A DNA stretch of 64,000 nt from Lichina pygmaea (lineage: Eukaryota > Ascomycota > Lichinomycetes > Lichinales > Lichinaceae): the NCBI GenBank assembly GCA_963422465.1, contig OY730170.1, positions 4,254,379 through 4,318,378 of the forward strand. The letters run 5' to 3'. Under the pieces are notes generated by a model. The model made no database searches, was not told where the DNA came from, and saw only the letters and a program-made list of their open reading frames with translations. Every line of letters starts with the position of its first letter. Positions within the stretch are counted from its first letter, which is position 1. This document shows, piece by piece, positions 21,383 to 32,484 of the stretch. The position numbers and the translations under genes were made by a program.

Positions 21383-22114
21383 TAAATTGCCTCGCTGCCC
21401 CACTTCACATAAAATCAACTGCGATAGCGACCAACAAAACAAAAATGTCCTCCAGTAGCAGTTCTTCTTCTGACTCTCTGTTGTTCCCCCAGAAACCACT
21501 CTCTGTGTTTGCACACCCCCAGATAAGTTGTTCCGCTGATTCCACTGCCTGTCCGCCTGCCGCTCCTGCTGCTGCTACTCTGCCCGTTGTCCTACCTGTC
21601 ACTACTTCGGCTGTGCCTGTCCTGTTGTCTTCTGCTACTGGTCAAGCTACCTCATCACCTTCTAAGGAGTCAGAGGAGGAGAAGTTGTCTGAGGTATCAT
21701 CAGAGTTGTCAGAGGAGAAGGAGGCTGGTTGTTGGTTGGCAGCAGAACTGTCTCCTCAGACGAAGACAGCTCAGACCTGGACTACGACGACCTAGACAAC
21801 ATCTACTCCTCTGACTCCTTGGAAGGTGATGAGGTAGCTGGACCAGTAGCAGAAGACACCGGGACAGAGGCAGCCGGCGTAGTGACAGACAGGACAACGG
21901 GTGGAGTAGTAGCAGCAGGACCAGCGACAGGTAGACTGGTAGTGGAATCAGTAGAACAACTTATCCGGGGGTGTGCTAACACAGAGAGTGGCTTCCGGGG
22001 GAACAACAGAGAGTCTGAAGAAGAACTGCTGCCGGAGGACATTTTTGTTTTGTTGGTCGCTATCGCAGTTGATTTTTTTTGACTTATCGTGAAGTGGGGC
22101 AGTGGGGTAATTTT
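21383..22114. repeat. large imperfect palindrome with coding arms
   Basis: The left arm (about 21396-21680) reappears inverted at about 21807-22101, separated by a 126 bp spacer; identity is roughly 85 percent by eye, with one 10-12 bp indel near the outer end. Each arm holds an open frame pointing inward: plus strand from 21445 (MSSSSSSSSDSLLFPQKPLS) and minus strand from about 22046 (MSSGSSSSSDSLLFPRKPLS). Both keep the motif LPVVLPVTT / PPVVLSVTT and end SSPSKESEE. I do not recognise the peptide. The structure could be an inverted duplication of a gene 5' half, or the long inverted ends of a foldback or Mutator-like element. Confidence 0.85.
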
Positions 22115-22260
22115 AAGGTCGTGATACACGCACACCCATTTATTTTAAACGCACACCCCTGCTAGCGTTGTTCTACGCACGCCCTCGGAATATGATGAGT
22201 CGGTCGCTAATGCCTGTTGCTGTCGCTAGATTCCTACTCACACCAACGTGACCACTCACG
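22102..22260. other. spacer between palindrome and MULE
   Basis: About 160 bp containing two CGCACACCC words (near 22128 and 22150). No matching inverted copy was found beyond the MULE, so element ends could not be placed. Confidence 0.4.
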
Positions 22261-22261
22261 A

Positions 22262-24502
22262 TGCTTGAGCCAACCCCCCCTCTGGGGTCTATCCAGACGT
22301 CAAAGCCCTTGTCGAAGCGACCAACCTGCATGCCAGAGGTGAGGGGTACACAATTGTCAAGCAGCGTAGCAAGAGGGAAGAAGGTGATCTGTACAAGGTC
22401 TATCTTGGCTGTGACTGGGGTGGGAGATATTATAACGCGCAGTCGTCGCGAGTCGGCTACAGCGCTCCTGAACCCAAAAAGCTACTGTGGCGGGCAACTG
22501 CCCGACACCTCGCGACTCGCATATATAGGTACGGCTGCGCGTGACCTGCCTAGTCAGCACCACTTCCACTGACTAGGCGCCCAGTCACAGACGAGTCCTG
22601 ACAGATATCGTGACTATGCCAATCCACTGGGACGTTCTCGGGACCGCTCTTCTCGGAAGATTGAGTGTCCTTTCTCACTTGTTGGGACGCTTAAAGAAGG
22701 GCAGTGGTATCTGGACATCTGTTGCTCTAGCCATAATCATGATAGTACCACATGGCCAGCAGTTCATCCACAGCATCGAGTGTTCTCTCATGAAACACAG
22801 CAGTCCATAGCCACTCTTTCAAAGGCTGGAGCCAGACCCCAGACAATCATCTCGTCACTTCAATTGGATAATCCCAGCATAGCAATCCGTTCTCGCGATG
22901 TCTACAGTGCTCGTGTTCGTCTTCGACAGGAAACCCTTTGGCTAATCCACACCCTTGCAAGCTCTTGTACAACATCTCGAGGAGCCAGAATCCCAGTTCT
23001 TCCTCCGTTATGAGGTGCAGTCTAACTCAGCACACATCCGCCAGCTTTTTTTCGCCTACCAGCCATCAATCAAGCTTCTCGAGGACTTCCCCCATGTTTT
23101 TCTAGCAGATTGTACGTATAAGACCAACCGGTTCAAGATGCCACTGTTCTGCCTAGTTGGTATGATATCGCTCAATACTACATTCCACCTGGGCTTTACT
23201 TTCCTAAGTGAAGAGAAGGAGGATAACTATGTGTGGGCTTTGGGATGTGTAAAGGACATCTATGCAGGCTTCACACAGGTCAGGCCAGGATCTGCAGGCC
23301 TTCAGGGACCACCAGTCATCGTTGTTGACTGTGACATAGCTCTGATCAATGCCATTCGTTAGGTATGTACATATTCTATATACTTTATGTATATACCAGA
23401 ACAGTTGACTAATGGAGTTGGCTAGGTGTTGCCGGACTCTCGGTGTCTTCTCTGCATCTGGTATATCAACAAGAACGTACTGGCTCATACTTCTTGAGCT
23501 TTTCCTACTGAGACATTACGTACAAACTTCATCCAGATGTGGCGTGATCTTATCAGCGCTCCCTCAGCGATTGAGTTCCAACAAAAGCGCCTTGAGCTAC
23601 ATGTGAAGTTTGACGAGGAGTACTATAATCTCATGAGCTACCTGGATGATACTTGGAGGCCACATCAGTTCAAATTTGCTACTTGTTGGACAAAGCTATG
23701 GCTACACCTGGGTAATACAGCAACTTCTTGAGTGGAAGGTACTTATCATGTACTGAAGAACTACCTACAAGTGTCGACAGGTGACTTGAAGGCAGTGGTG
23801 GATCGAGTAACATTACTACTTACTGCCCAGGTCACAGAGCTACGGTTGGGAATTGAGATTGAACGACAGAACTCCTCCTTGGCTCACAATCCCAGTGTTG
23901 GGTAGACTTCTCGGCCATGTTTCTCCCTTTGCGCTTCGAAAGATCTGTCAGCAGTATGAGAAAACCCTGCAGGCACCATTACCCCGCTGTACCGAGGTGT
24001 TCCATGCAACAATGGGACTACCCTGTGCCCACAAAATCGAGGATCAATGTCGCCAAGGAGACTCAGTACACCTTGATGATGTACATCGTCAGTGGTTCTT
24101 CAACCCCTACATGGAGATTGTCGATCAGGGACTCACCTTGGATCCTCTACCAATCCGACCAAAAGGACGACCCCAGGCACGTACGGTATGGCATTACCTC
24201 TCCAGTCAACCCGCCCAAACCAGTCATACTTCGAGATTGTCGAGCGGGGAGGGGGCCAGAGAGGAGGACAAGGAAGGGAATATGGTCATGCTCGTGGTCA
24301 TGGCCATGCTCGTGGTTCTGGTCATAGCCATGCTCGTGGTCGTGGTCGTGGTCGTGGTCGTGGCCATGGTTCTGGTCCGGCAGGGCAGCAGCAGGTCCAG
24401 ACATTGTCGGGGCCAGGAACATCGCGGTTACCGGGGGCAGGGCCAGAGACACGGCCAGGAACGTCGCAGGGACTGGAGGCAGGACTGGAATTGTCACATT
24501 AG
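22262..24502 (+). mobile_element. decayed Mutator-like element (MULE/Hop-type) transposase
   Basis: Recognisable in order: a FAR1/WRKY-like N-terminal domain (about 22275-22510: YPDVKALVEATNLHARGEGY, YKVYLGCDWGGRYYN); the MULE core from about 22950 (PHVFLADCTYKTNRFKMPLF with first catalytic Asp; PPVIVVDCDIALINAI with second); a 63 nt intron 23363-23425 (GTATGT, GACTAATG branch, GCTAG); then VLPDSRCLLCIWYINKNVLA, and a SWIM zinc-finger segment (CTEVFHATMGLPCAHKI, about 23980-24035); and a Gly/Arg/His-rich tail to 24502. Many in-frame stops and shifts interrupt it, and several look like CAG to TAG, CAA to TAA or CGA to TGA changes. Inverted ends and target duplication were not found, so the boundaries are those of the coding relic. 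Confidence 0.85.
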
Positions 24503-25794
24503 CGGCCGACTCAACATATTCCAAAACCCAGTACGTGTACATACTGTCTTTCTTGGCAGAAAGAAGGGAGGGATGGAGGGGGATTGGGGGAAGGAGGGAG
24601 GAAAGGGGTCGGGGGCATGGAAAGTTTTAAGAGCTGTTCAGAACTGATCAGCACTCACTGTCCAAAACGAGAAGAGAGAAGTTGTGTGATACGCTTCTTC
24701 TTTCTCTTCGTCTGCATCCTCTTCCGCTTCATCTTCTTCCGCTTCGTATGCAATTCTGTTCTTGACATCCTCTTCGCCTTCCGACCTCGTTCGTACCCTA
24801 CTTGGTAAAGCCAATGCTGATCTCCGCATCCTCGCTTTCGTTGTCGTTGTGGTTCTTGTCGTTGTCGTGGTACTTCTTCTCCCGGATGTATAGATGGTTG
24901 GGGGGGTTGTGTCACTAGATATTTCTTGTCGAGCTAGTTCAATGTCACTACTGTAGTCAGCTACTTAGCTAGCTGTGATCACCAGTCAGGACGCCCGCCC
25001 TTTCATCTGGCCGAGGCTGTCCAAGAGTCAAGCTGTCCAGGAGGCTGAAGCAGGATGGAGAGAGTCTAGTGTGTACTGGTTCGCTGGCTCACTGCTTTGC
25101 CGCTCCGCTTGTTCAAATATCCAGTTGTCCACTTGTTCGCCGAGCAGGCCTGGAAAAGGGGTGCTTGGAGAGGGCAAATGTATGGATGTGGTATTTACAG
25201 AGATAGAAGGACGACGCAGCTAGAAGGCGGACGGTGGACAGCAAGCCATACGATATGGCAGATGGGGGTGGGATTGATTGGAAATGCGACTGAGGCTGAC
25301 AGATGGTGGGATTGGAGATGGGAGAGGAGAGATGCTATTGAGACTGGGATTGAGTGGGAGATGGGAGATGGGAGACGGGAGACGGTACTGGGATTGGTTG
25401 GTTGGAAAGGCGAATCATGTTAGTAGAAGATGTGACGGAAGATGGGAGTGGCAACGACTGGAAGGTGGAGGATGGAGATGGAGATGGTATCGGGACGTGG
25501 TATCAGGACATACTATCGGGTCACGAGAGAATGGAAACAAGAGGTATCTTTGAAGAGGAGACGAGAGACGGATGATGAAGAGATGGACGTTGGATAGATG
25601 AAGAGATGAATGATGGGTCATGGAGGCAAGGCATAGCATGGCATGGCAAGGCAATACAAGCCAACCCCAAGACGGCAGTAGTGAGGAGTGTCAAGACGAG
25701 GCAGCAGCAGCGAACGAAAGAATATCAAAAGTAGGCAATCTTCTCCGGCAAACCCCCCCCCACCGATTACAACTCCCCCACACAAAACACCATC
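24503..25794. other. intergenic, G/A-rich low complexity
   Basis: 1.3 kb between the MULE and SEC6. About 25250-25580 on the plus strand is dominated by GGGAGATG/GGAGACGG-type words. No gene recognised; frames here encode only low-complexity peptides. Confidence 0.5.
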
Positions 25795-28155
25795 TCATCT
25801 GACCTTGCTCATGATAGTCTCCTGGGAAACGCCAGCGGCCGCCGCCGAAGGAGAAGAAGGTGGAGGAGGAGGAGGAGGAGGAGGAGGGACAAACGGCTCG
25901 GCGGCGACGCGAGCCTTGACTGCGTTGAGGGTGGCGCGGTCAAAGTCGTCTCGGGCGCGGAGCACGGCCTCGAGCCAGGAGAGGTGAGCGTCGGGGTGCT
26001 CGGCGCGGAAATCGATCCAGAGGGCCGGGAGGGCGTGCTTGTCGGCGGCGATGAGGCGCGAGAACCAGTCGACGACGCGCCACTTGGCCTTGATGGCGCC
26101 AAAGGCGGCGGGGAAGCGGTCGAAGAAGGCAAAGGCCGTGAGCACGTCGTCGCGCAGCTTGGCCTCGTAAGGGTCGGGCGGCGAGCCCGAGGCGGCCGAG
26201 GCGGCCGTGCGCCGGAACTTGGCGCCCTTGTTGCGCACGCCGCCGAGGTAGCGCTCGAGCAGGGTGTCGGCGAGCTCCTCGACCAGGATGTCGAACATGC
26301 TGTGGTGCAGCACCTGGGCGTAGTCGTTGAGGTAGTCCTCGAAGGTCGACACGATGCGCGCCATCCCGGCCTCGCCGTACCAGCGCGCCGTGAAGAAGTC
26401 GGCCAGGGTCGAGCGCAGGTCGACGACGAAGACAAGCTTGGTGAAGCAGGTGATGCAGTGGGTGCTGAGGTCGACGTAGCCGTCGCGCAGCGCCTCGACC
26501 TCGCCCGACGCCTGGGCCAGGTACGCCGGCGACACGGCGCCCTCAAAGTCGCGCCGGAACCGCGTCAGGTAGCCGAGCTGGCCGGCGTCCTCGTTGTCGT
26601 CGATGCAGGCGATCTGGTCGTTGGCCACGGCCACGAGCCAGTCCTGCAGCGTCTGGTACCCGTCCTGGTCGACGCCGCCGCCGCCGCCGCTCGACGTGCC
26701 GGCGTTGGCGTACCGCGCGCACTCGTCGTCGACCATCTTCTGCCACGCCGACTGTCGCGTCCGAAGCACGCGCAGCATGGCGTCGATGACGCCCTCGGTG
26801 ACCTCGGTGAGCCCGGACGCGGCCGCGACGAGCGTCTGCTCCCGCAGCATGCGCCACATGTCGACGAGGTTCCGGGTGCGGAAGCAGCCGTTCTCGTCCC
26901 GGTCGAGCGTGTCGGGGTTGCGCTCGCCAAACTCCTTCCTGTCGGCCTCGAAGATGCGCGAGATCCACTCGTCGAGGAACTTGACGATGAGCTGGCGCCA
27001 CTCCTGGATGAGCTCGCCGGCGCGGTCGTCGATGACGTGCGGACCGAGCTCGCGCCGGTCGTAGCCGAGCCTGGCCATCTTGGCGTAGTACTTGTCGACC
27101 CAGTGCACGATGGCGAGCACCTGCGGCGGCTTGAGCTCGGGGTCGTCGATGAGCCTGACCAGGTTGTCGCGCATCAGGCCGTGGTAGATCTCGCCGTAGG
27201 TCCGGAAGATGCGCCATTTCTTCGGCACTAGAGCGACCATGCCGAGCTTGACGGTGTTGAGGTCGTTGAAGAACCACCTCATGCTCTTCTCGAGCCTGTC
27301 GGGGTCGTCGAGGAACTGCTCGACGGCCCTGTCGAACTGCTCCTGCGCATGTGCGCGTATGCACTCGAGGAACTTCTCCTTGTAGCCACGCAGCTCCTTC
27401 GGCCCCGTCGCGATCGACTTGAACCGCGCCGCTAGTTCCTTGTACTCCTTCTGGGCCTCCTGCATCGCTCTGATCTTCTTGTCGTTCCGCTCCTCCTCCT
27501 CGACGATGATGGCCAGGCGCACGACCAGGCCGTTGTTGCCGTTCTGGATCAGGCTGATCATGTTCAGACAGACGAGTCCAACGTGCTCGTCGAACCAGCC
27601 GATGGGCTCCTCGAGCCCGGCAAAGAAGTCCTCGAGCGTCGACTGCAGCGAGGCGTCGGTGGTCTTCTTGATCTGGTCCATGGCCTCGTCTCGGATGTTC
27701 CGCAGCTGCGACAGCTCGTAGTGGACGGACAGAAGGTTGGGCATGTTCTCGAGGTCGTCGTCGTCCAGCCGCAGCAGCGCCTCGACGGCGGCGACCCGGT
27801 CGTTGAAGTTCTCGAGGTTCGATCTCATCGCCTCGACCATGGCGAAGTTCCGGTGCGTCTGGGAGACCAGGCCGATCTGCGGAAAGTGGCTGACGAGACT
27901 CTGGGCCTCGGCGCACAACCGATCGATCTTCATCATCTCCTCCTTGACCAGCTGGACGGTTCTCTGCCCGTCGCTGATCGAGCTCATGCCGGCTTGCGTG
28001 ATCTCGAGCTGCTCCTTGAGGCCTTCCTTGAGGTGGCCATCGATGGCGGCCTTCTTGCGGGTGAACTCCGACTTGAGAGCCGGGATCTTGTCCAGATCGT
28101 TGGGATGTCGCAGAAGGTCGGCCAATTTGGGAGGGATCCCGTCGGCGTCGTTCAT
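25795..28155 (-). CDS. SEC6: exocyst complex subunit Sec6
   Basis: One uninterrupted frame of 786 residues, close to yeast Sec6 (805). The N-terminal third is coiled coil (about residues 30-140). Conserved helical blocks follow: WFDEHVGLVCLNMISLIQNG, WFFNDLNTVKLGMVALVPKKW, RIFRTYGEIYHGLMRDNLV, WRQLIVKFLDEWISRIFEAD and a C-terminal LSWLEAVLRARDDFD. A Pro run of about eleven residues lies near the C-terminus (about 25860-25890). Sec6 tethers secretory vesicles to the plasma membrane at hyphal tips and sites of growth. GC content is very high here, which opens long frames on the other strand; those are shadows. Shares a 361 bp divergent promoter with the uL30m gene. Confidence 0.96.
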   Translation of the reverse strand: MNDADGIPPKLADLLRHPNDLDKIPALKSEFTRKKAAIDGHLKEGLKEQLEITQAGMSSISDGQRTVQLVKEEMMKIDRLCAEAQSLVSHFPQIGLVSQTHRNFAMVEAMRSNLENFNDRVAAVEALLRLDDDDLENMPNLLSVHYELSQLRNIRDEAMDQIKKTTDASLQSTLEDFFAGLEEPIGWFDEHVGLVCLNMISLIQNGNNGLVVRLAIIVEEEERNDKKIRAMQEAQKEYKELAARFKSIATGPKELRGYKEKFLECIRAHAQEQFDRAVEQFLDDPDRLEKSMRWFFNDLNTVKLGMVALVPKKWRIFRTYGEIYHGLMRDNLVRLIDDPELKPPQVLAIVHWVDKYYAKMARLGYDRRELGPHVIDDRAGELIQEWRQLIVKFLDEWISRIFEADRKEFGERNPDTLDRDENGCFRTRNLVDMWRMLREQTLVAAASGLTEVTEGVIDAMLRVLRTRQSAWQKMVDDECARYANAGTSSGGGGGVDQDGYQTLQDWLVAVANDQIACIDDNEDAGQLGYLTRFRRDFEGAVSPAYLAQASGEVEALRDGYVDLSTHCITCFTKLVFVVDLRSTLADFFTARWYGEAGMARIVSTFEDYLNDYAQVLHHSMFDILVEELADTLLERYLGGVRNKGAKFRRTAASAASGSPPDPYEAKLRDDVLTAFAFFDRFPAAFGAIKAKWRVVDWFSRLIAADKHALPALWIDFRAEHPDAHLSWLEAVLRARDDFDRATLNAVKARVAAEPFVPPPPPPPPPPSSPSAAAAGVSQETIMSKVR

Positions 28156-28516
28156 GTTGTTGTTGTCAGCCGACGTGGCCGTAGCTCTAACTGCGAGTAC
28201 TGGAAGCTCTCGGTCGAGTCAAAATACGGACCGTCTTCGTCTTCCCCTGAACCTCGGCACTCTGCAACGACCAACCGTGCCAACCAAGTCAACATCAGCC
28301 CGCAAGTCGTAAGATCGCATCGTCGTCTCTGAGAAACAGCACGTGAACTCCTGATACGGTGGGGAGGATGCTGTCCGTACGATAGTAAGGTTCTGCGTGC
28401 GCCCCGCAGACGATATGTTTAGCTGACTTGTTCTAGGCCTGGAGCGCACGTCTGAAGCGGTTCGACCACGCTGCTGCTGCTGCTGCTGCGACCAGCAAGC
28501 TCTCGACGCAGACGAC
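28156..28516. promoter_or_regulatory. divergent promoter between SEC6 and uL30m gene
   Basis: 361 bp separate the two start codons, which point away from each other. It includes a CTG run (TGCTGCTGCTGCTGCTG, about 28473-28489). No clear TATA box. Confidence 0.5.
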
Positions 28517-28819
28517 ATGACTTTTTTCAAAATCACTCTCATACGGTCCGCCATCGGCTTGCCGAAACGAACAGGCGCTGTCCTAGAAGCCCTCGGTCTA
28601 CGGAAACGAATGCGGACGGTCTATCACCCTGTGAGTCGCGACGTCGCTGGCCAGATCATGAAGGTCAAGGAGTTGGTGGCGATATCGGAGGTCGACGAGG
28701 CACTTTCGGTCGCCGAGCAGAGGGCGTCGAGGAGGCCCGACACTGGATACTACATCGAGACGCCGGCGGGACGAGGGAGGTTGAACGAGAGTCCTCAGAC
28801 CGACCTGGCCGAGCCTTGA
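28517..28819 (+). CDS. MRPL33: mitochondrial large ribosomal subunit protein uL30m
   Basis: An intronless 100-residue protein. It starts MTFFKITLIRSAIGLPKRTG and continues ALGLRKRMRTVYHPVSRDVA, GQIMKVKELVAISEV, the complete bacterial L30-like fold with the conserved I-x-L-x-R-S-x-I-G and the LGLRK loop. Yeast Mrpl33 is 86 residues (mature). The extra C-terminal 30 residues are variable, as in other filamentous fungi. It is part of the central protuberance side of the mitochondrial 54S subunit. Confidence 0.92.
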   Translation: MTFFKITLIRSAIGLPKRTGAVLEALGLRKRMRTVYHPVSRDVAGQIMKVKELVAISEVDEALSVAEQRASRRPDTGYYIETPAGRGRLNESPQTDLAEP

Positions 28820-29535
28820 TACAACGACACTGGATTTGGGGAGCAGGACCATGTTCGTACTTTTCGGACTTCTTCTTCCCACTGCTTTACTGACTGGAGG
28901 GTTACGGTACAAGCTAGATGGCGTGGATTATATGAAGGGTCGGTTTAGGACCGGTTGCTTGACGCGCTGATCTACAATCATGCGCCTGAGTCTTCAGCTC
29001 AACGTGCTCCTTTGGTGTCACATCTGAGAGAGCGAAGGGACTACTTGACCTTGCCAGACACGGGGTTTCTGGGATATATCTCTGTGCCTCTGGTCTCGGT
29101 TTGAACGGTCAGCTCCATGGCGAGAGCATTCATCGATGGGCACCGTGTCAGACCGTTGATCCGTACGATGTTCCTAACGTAGGCATAGCGTCTATCCGAC
29201 TGGACGGTTGGTCGGCTCACCGACAGAAGAGGCATGGGTTGAACCCTGCATCCTTTATCTCTGTTGATGTCTTTTTGCCCTCGAAGTGATGGTGCTTCGA
29301 CTGGGCTCAGAATCACATGAAGGGCCAATGAGAGTCAAATAAAGTAATAATTTCTTTTTGTAGCTTCTGTTGAGTCGAGCTTCGGCAGTTCTGACGTAAT
29401 GCCAGTGTCGTCAGCTCCGATGTGCTGACTTTAAGGCCCTTAAGTTACGTGGCAGTAACAATGCCGCGAACAAAAGGCACAACGCCGACATTATCGCGCT
29501 GAGGGCCCGAGAGTCTCCGGAAAAGATCGTCATCG
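28820..29535. other. intergenic
   Basis: 716 bp between the uL30m gene and DPL1 with no recognised gene or repeat. A short A/T-rich stretch (AATAAAGTAATAATTTC, about 29338-29354) may relate to 3' end formation. Confidence 0.4.
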
Positions 29536-31410
29536 ATGCTGGACGTTTCAAAGGTCTCACGGGAACTTCGAAAACTTGCCCTTCCTCGAAGAAGAGATGG
29601 AGGGGCACGGTTGCTGGCGCAATACTTTGACTTGTAGGCGCAAATGTCTCTTGGCCGCCCAATGCCTGCGCAGAATGCTGATGTCTTGCCGGCAGACTTC
29701 GCACCGTCGCGTTTGCCGTCCTAGTCCTACGATGGACCCGCAGAGGCTACCGCATCGTCAAGGGTCGCGGCATCGTCGGCACGACCCAGGACGTCGTTTC
29801 CGCCGCCAGACGAGTCCTCTATGGACTCTTCCTCCGGGCGCCGGGCGTACGGTCCCAGGTGCAGAGGCAGCTGGCGGCTGCCGTCGCCAAGATGGAGGCA
29901 AAGCTTGTTCCACAGGGGGCCGGAGTTTCGAGATACTTGACGCTGCCGAAGGAGGGGTGGACGGAGGAACAGCTCCAGGCGGAGCTGGACCAGCTGAGAA
30001 ACATGGATCATGCGAGATGGGAGGAAGGCTACGTCAGCGGTGCGGTCTACCATGGCGGCGAACAGCTGGCGAAGCTGCAGACGGACGCCTTTGGAAAGTT
30101 CGCCGTTGCGAACCCCCTCCACCCGGATGTCTTCCCCGGGGTTCGCAAGATGGAGGCTGAATGCGTTGCCATGGTATGCCGAGACGGTGCCGCTTGCACG
30201 CACCCTTGACTCACCCGGAGAGGATCGCAGGTTCTAGCACTGTTCAACGCCTCGCCCGAGGGCGCTGGTGTCATGACCAGCGGGGGCACGGAATCCATCC
30301 TCATGGCCTGCTATAGCGCGCGTCAGAAGGCCTATGCCGAACGCGGTGTGACGGAGCCCGAGATGTACGATCGCACGGCCATGTTCTTGCTGATCGCGGC
30401 TGACGTACGACCCTAGGATTCTGCCCGAGACTGCACACACCGCGTTTCGCAAAGCCTGCTCGTACTTCAAGATTCGAATGCACACCGTCGCGTGCCCTGC
30501 ACCGGACTACAAGGTACCGCTGTCGGCCGTGAGTCGGCTGATCAACGGCAACACCATCCTCCTCGTAGGATCGGCCCCGAACTATCCTCATGGCATCATC
30601 GACGACATTTCCGGCCTGTCCGGTCTCGCGCTGCGGAAGAAGATCTCGCTTCACGTCGACTGCTGCCTTGGCTCCTTTGTCCTCCCGTTCCTGGAGAGGG
30701 CCGGGTACGAGAGCGAGCCGTTCGACTTTCGTCTGCCTGGGGTGAGCAGCATCAGCTGCGACACGCACAAGTACGGCTTCGCTCCGAAGGGCAGCTCCAC
30801 GGTGCTGTACCGCACGAAGGAGCTCCGGGCGTACCAATACTTCATCGACCCGAACTGGCCCGGCGGTCTCTTCGCGTCGGCCGGCATGGCCGGTTCCCGA
30901 CCGGGCGCGCTCATCGCCGGCTGCTGGGCGAGCCTCATGTCGTTGGGCGAGAACGGCTACCTCGAGGCGTGCCGCACGATCGTCGGCGCGACGAAGAAGA
31001 TCGAGTCGGCCCTGCGCCACGAGTCGACCCTCGCGGCCGAGCTCTCGGTGATCGGCAGGCCGTTGGTCTCCGTCGTCGCCTTCACCAGCGCCAGTCTCGA
31101 CATGTACGAGATCGCGGACGGCATGACCGCCAAGGGCTGGCATCTCAGCGCTCTGCAGTCTCCTCCGGCCGTGCACGTCGCGGTCACGCTGCCGGTGTCG
31201 GCGGCGGCGGACAAGCTCATCCAGGACCTCATCGCCGTCGTCGCGGCCGAGCGGGAGAAGGAGCAGCTTCGCGTCGCAGGCGGCAAGGATAGACGAGGCG
31301 CGGCCAAGGGCGACACGGCGGCCCTGTACGGCGTCGCCGGCAGTCTACCCAACAAGAGCGTCGTCGTGGGGATCGCGAGGGGGTATCTCGACACGCTGTA
31401 CAAAGCCTGA
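29536..31410 (+). CDS. DPL1: sphingosine-1-phosphate lyase
   Basis: Four exons: 29536-29633, 29696-30173, 30231-30364 and 30417-31410; 567 residues, normal for fungal Dpl1. The first join makes QYFDLLRTVAFAVLVLRWTR, the single N-terminal membrane helix. Later blocks are diagnostic: GVSRYLTLPKEGW, GRVSGAVYHGG-type EEGYVSGAVYHGGEQL, NPLHPDVFPGVRKMEAE, SGGTESILMAC, LHVDCCLGSFVLPF and SCDTHKYGFAPKGSS with the pyridoxal phosphate Lys. It cleaves phosphorylated long-chain bases to an aldehyde and phosphoethanolamine in the ER, the exit step of sphingolipid breakdown. Introns are 62, 57 and 52 nt (GTAGGC, GTATGC, GTACGA donors). The N-terminal exon was placed by phase and helix logic and is slightly less certain. 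Confidence 0.93.
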
Positions 31411-32484
31411 CTGTTCCAGTCTGGCGCACGATCACCGACACTGCCTAGCCGCATTGCCTGATTGCATCATATCGCTACCTGCTTACATCTCTTACAGTAT
31501 TGGGCGATCCACATAAAGGCTATCTGGGCCACACTAGGCATCATCCAAGCCAGACGAGAAAGATGGGACTTTATAAAGGACTTTGAACTCGGCATGATCG
31601 CCATCTACTACATGTGGAGTAGCACCGACGGATGTCTTTCACCGTCCGTCAGGGATGTGCTTTAGTAGCAGTAGGACACCTTACCGTGGGTGTTGTGTGT
31701 GCTGTGCTGTGCCCCACAGACCGATTAGTTTGACTACGTTAGTACATCTAGGGTCAGGTAAGTAAGACCAGGGCAGGGCAGATCAAGACAGCGCTACTCA
31801 CCACCATCAACACCACCGCCATTCCACTCAACAGATTCTCCGCATGACACAGTCTCCGCTTGACAATGGATGTACCGTGCGTTAGAGCTCTACACATGTT
31901 CATTGCAAATCGTCTCTTTGCAAAAAGATTCCCAAACTGCAGTTAGGTTCAACAAACCACTCGGTTGCCGTGCAATCCCACTTGTATATGCTGTCGACAC
32001 TGTTCTGTTTATGCTGTTCGTTACGTGATGAGCCCAGGTGAGCCAGCTTCAGAGACAAAAATACTCGTGACAGTGGTCATGTCCGGCATCATGATGTACC
32101 TTCATGTACTTATATAGTGGCAAGCCCAGAGTCGTGAGTGCATCCGAACGTCGGACGAGGGACAGAAGAATGTTGGAATTACGTGACGTGAGACTGAAGA
32201 CGAAAACCCGTCGACGGTCGTTGCTGTACGGTACTTTTGAATTAAGATGGATTTTTTCTTCTGTTTTGAGAGATGGGCGTTGGACGTTTGGAGCGTAGAC
32301 GGAACAGTGCGCTTTTGGATGTGACTAGAGAGAGGGAGATGAGAGAGTGGCCGTGGTAAGAATAAAGGCGAGTAAGGATAGAAATGGGACATGGAACGAC
32401 CCTCGGCCGGAAGGAATGAAGAGGCAGAGATGAGGGTAGAAAGCAGAGATAAGAATAGCAGGAGAATAGATGAGCGGCAAAGAA
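31411..32484. other. intergenic between convergent genes
   Basis: 1.07 kb between the 3' ends of DPL1 and the GT34 gene. No gene recognised. Contains a TACGGTAC word near 32226 and A-rich tracts. Confidence 0.45.

Noticed and set aside
24503-25794. MULE right inverted end
   Set aside because: Looked for inverted copies of 22102-22260 sequence and found none, so no end was called.
25984-27231. 415-codon open frame on the plus strand opposite SEC6
   Set aside because: Val/Glu/Leu-biased peptide with no domain, exactly antisense to conserved Sec6 codons in GC-rich DNA; a shadow frame.
26543-27916. 457-codon minus-strand frame overlapping SEC6
   Set aside because: Arg/Ala-rich low complexity in another frame of the same strand; Sec6 explains the region.
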